NCBI RefSeq assembly: GCF_022179385.1
Contig: NZ_BPQS01000039.1
Location: 1 to 49,023, forward strand
Source of the DNA: Methylobacterium longum
GTDB lineage: Bacteria; Pseudomonadota; Alphaproteobacteria; Rhizobiales; Beijerinckiaceae
Length of the DNA: 49,023 nt
Direction of reading: 5' to 3'
This document shows positions 48,570 through 49,023 of this stretch, piece after piece (the stretch's first letter is position 1; each line of letters opens with the position of its first letter). Position numbers and translations under genes: made by a program. The notes under the pieces were generated by a model. It had not been told where the DNA came from. It did not search any database and worked only from the letters and a program-made list of their open reading frames with translations.

Positions 48570-48740
48570 GTGCGTATTCGCTATCTGCTGCCGCTCGTCG
48601 GCTTGCTCGCGCTCACGGCCTGCAAGGACGAGAAAAAGGCCGAGAACCCCGCGCCTCCGCCGCCCCCAGCCAGCACTGCGCCGGCAAACCCCGCGCCTCC
48701 AGCGACGACGACGAATCCGGCCCCCGCCACCAAGCCGTAA
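48570..48740 (+). CDS. Small lipoprotein, Pro/Ala-rich
   Basis: 56 residues from GTG 48570, which follows AGGAGGAA at an ideal distance. A type II signal peptide ends in the lipobox LTAC (LPLVGLLALTACKDEKK), so the protein is lipidated at Cys20. The remaining 37 residues are Lys/Glu then a long Pro/Ala/Thr stretch. Similar tiny Pro-rich lipoproteins are common in alphaproteobacteria, with no assigned function. A strong stem-loop follows the stop. The longer in-frame start at 48525 is not supported. Confidence 0.75.
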   Translation: MRIRYLLPLVGLLALTACKDEKKAENPAPPPPPASTAPANPAPPATTTNPAPATKP

Positions 48741-48758
48741 CCAGGGTGCCGTGACGCT

Positions 48759-48798
48759 GGCGAGCCCTGGGGCGTTACCCGAAGCCGCAGGGCTCGCC
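48759..48798. terminator. Stem-loop after the lipoprotein gene
   Basis: GGCGAGCCCTG and CAGGGCTCGCC form a perfect 11-base stem around an 18-base loop, starting 19 bases after the lipoprotein stop and lying between two convergent 3' ends (48740 and 48922). A bidirectional terminator is the simplest reading. Confidence 0.65.
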
Positions 48799-48921
48799 CA
48801 TCCGACCGGAGCGCCTGACGCCGCACCGGTCTGGAGACTTCGACCCGACCGAACCGCGCGGGACGGCTGCGACGGATCGCAAGCAGCCGCCCGTTCCCTG
48901 TGTTCGAGACGGGTTCTGGTG

Positions 48922-49023
48922 TCAGCGTCCGTAGATATCCTCGACGCGGATGATGTCGTCCTCGCCGGTGTAGGATCCGACCTGGACCTCGATCAGCTCG
49001 AGCGGGATCTTTCCGGGATTGGC
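48922..49023 (-). CDS. Mannose-1-phosphate guanylyltransferase/mannose-6-phosphate isomerase, C-terminal end (partial)
   Basis: The last 33 residues of a minus-strand gene enter from the right edge: ANPGKIPLELIEVQVGSYTG followed by EDDIIRVEDIYGR and a stop. This block, with IPLELIEVQVG and EDDI-R-EDxYGR, is the C-terminus of the cupin phosphomannose-isomerase domain in the bifunctional type II enzymes (ManC/AlgA/XanB), which make GDP-mannose for exopolysaccharide. The rest lies outside the window. It is the only clear exopolysaccharide gene besides the GT2 glycosyltransferase far to the left. Confidence 0.85.
   Translation of the reverse strand, partial: ANPGKIPLELIEVQVGSYTGEDDIIRVEDIYGR

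Noticed and set aside
1..49023. CRISPR arrays, tRNA, rRNA, IS elements or phage genes
   Set aside because: I looked for regular repeats, tRNA arms, transposase DDE motifs and integrase motifs while reading and found none that hold up; a tRNA and Infernal scan would be the decisive check.

Overview
The window is very GC-rich, densely packed DNA. Gene content (a crescentin-type coiled-coil protein, FCD-type GntR control, a molybdenum hydroxylase, hemerythrin, several secreted small proteins) suggests a chromosomal segment of an alphaproteobacterium, most probably Methylobacterium or a close relative. That assignment is inference; there is no rRNA, tRNA or other taxonomic anchor. No CRISPR array, prophage, integrase or insertion sequence was seen.

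Layout. 1-5000: the tail of an unknown protein, a hemerythrin-like protein with a membrane tail, a visibly AT-richer methyltransferase facing a family-2 glycosyltransferase, and a CNNM/CBS-domain membrane protein whose start codon appears to be ATT. 5000-9400: an amine or amino-acid module made of an FAD amine oxidase, a polar-amino-acid ABC importer (binding protein, permease and ATPase with 4-base overlaps) and a divergent XRE-cupin repressor; two copies of TTTCA-N6-TGAAA lie exactly 50 bases apart between the divergent starts. 9500-13800: a cNMP-domain/thioredoxin-reductase-like flavoprotein without a CxxC, then a DUF350-DUF1190-glutathionylspermidine-synthase-like operon (yjfL/yjfM/yjfC type). 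14500-20200: a four-gene operon in which every junction is a 4-base overlap: FAD subunit, fused 2Fe-2S/molybdopterin subunit, a double ABM-domain membrane protein and a Tsx-like outer-membrane channel. This is the best candidate for an undescribed functional unit.

20200-31600: mixed accessory genes: small secreted proteins, a NodS-like methyltransferase with a Tat-like leader, an APC permease, an MRJP/SMP-30-like secreted protein, a broken trypsin-like protease gene, a patatin, a beta-carbonic anhydrase and a DUF2157/GDYXXLXY pair, followed by about 0.9 kb without a convincing gene. 31600-39400: a cytochrome P450 and a complete CUT1 sugar ABC operon (binding protein, two permeases, ATPase, Gfo/Idh/MocA dehydrogenase, GntR regulator), all on the minus strand.

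39800-49023: three consecutive coiled-coil proteins led by a crescentin-like filament protein; a GH16 glycanase gene interrupted by a single in-frame amber codon; an acyl-CoA-dehydrogenase-like gene overlapping a cytochrome b561 gene; a 34-residue membrane microprotein behind a strong hairpin; an SDR; a fragment of an alpha/beta hydrolase; a small lipoprotein followed by a long stem-loop; and the C-terminus of a mannose-1-phosphate guanylyltransferase/mannose-6-phosphate isomerase entering from the right edge. Start codons were chosen by Shine-Dalgarno position, overlap with upstream stops and signal-peptide position; many genes start with GTG or TTG.
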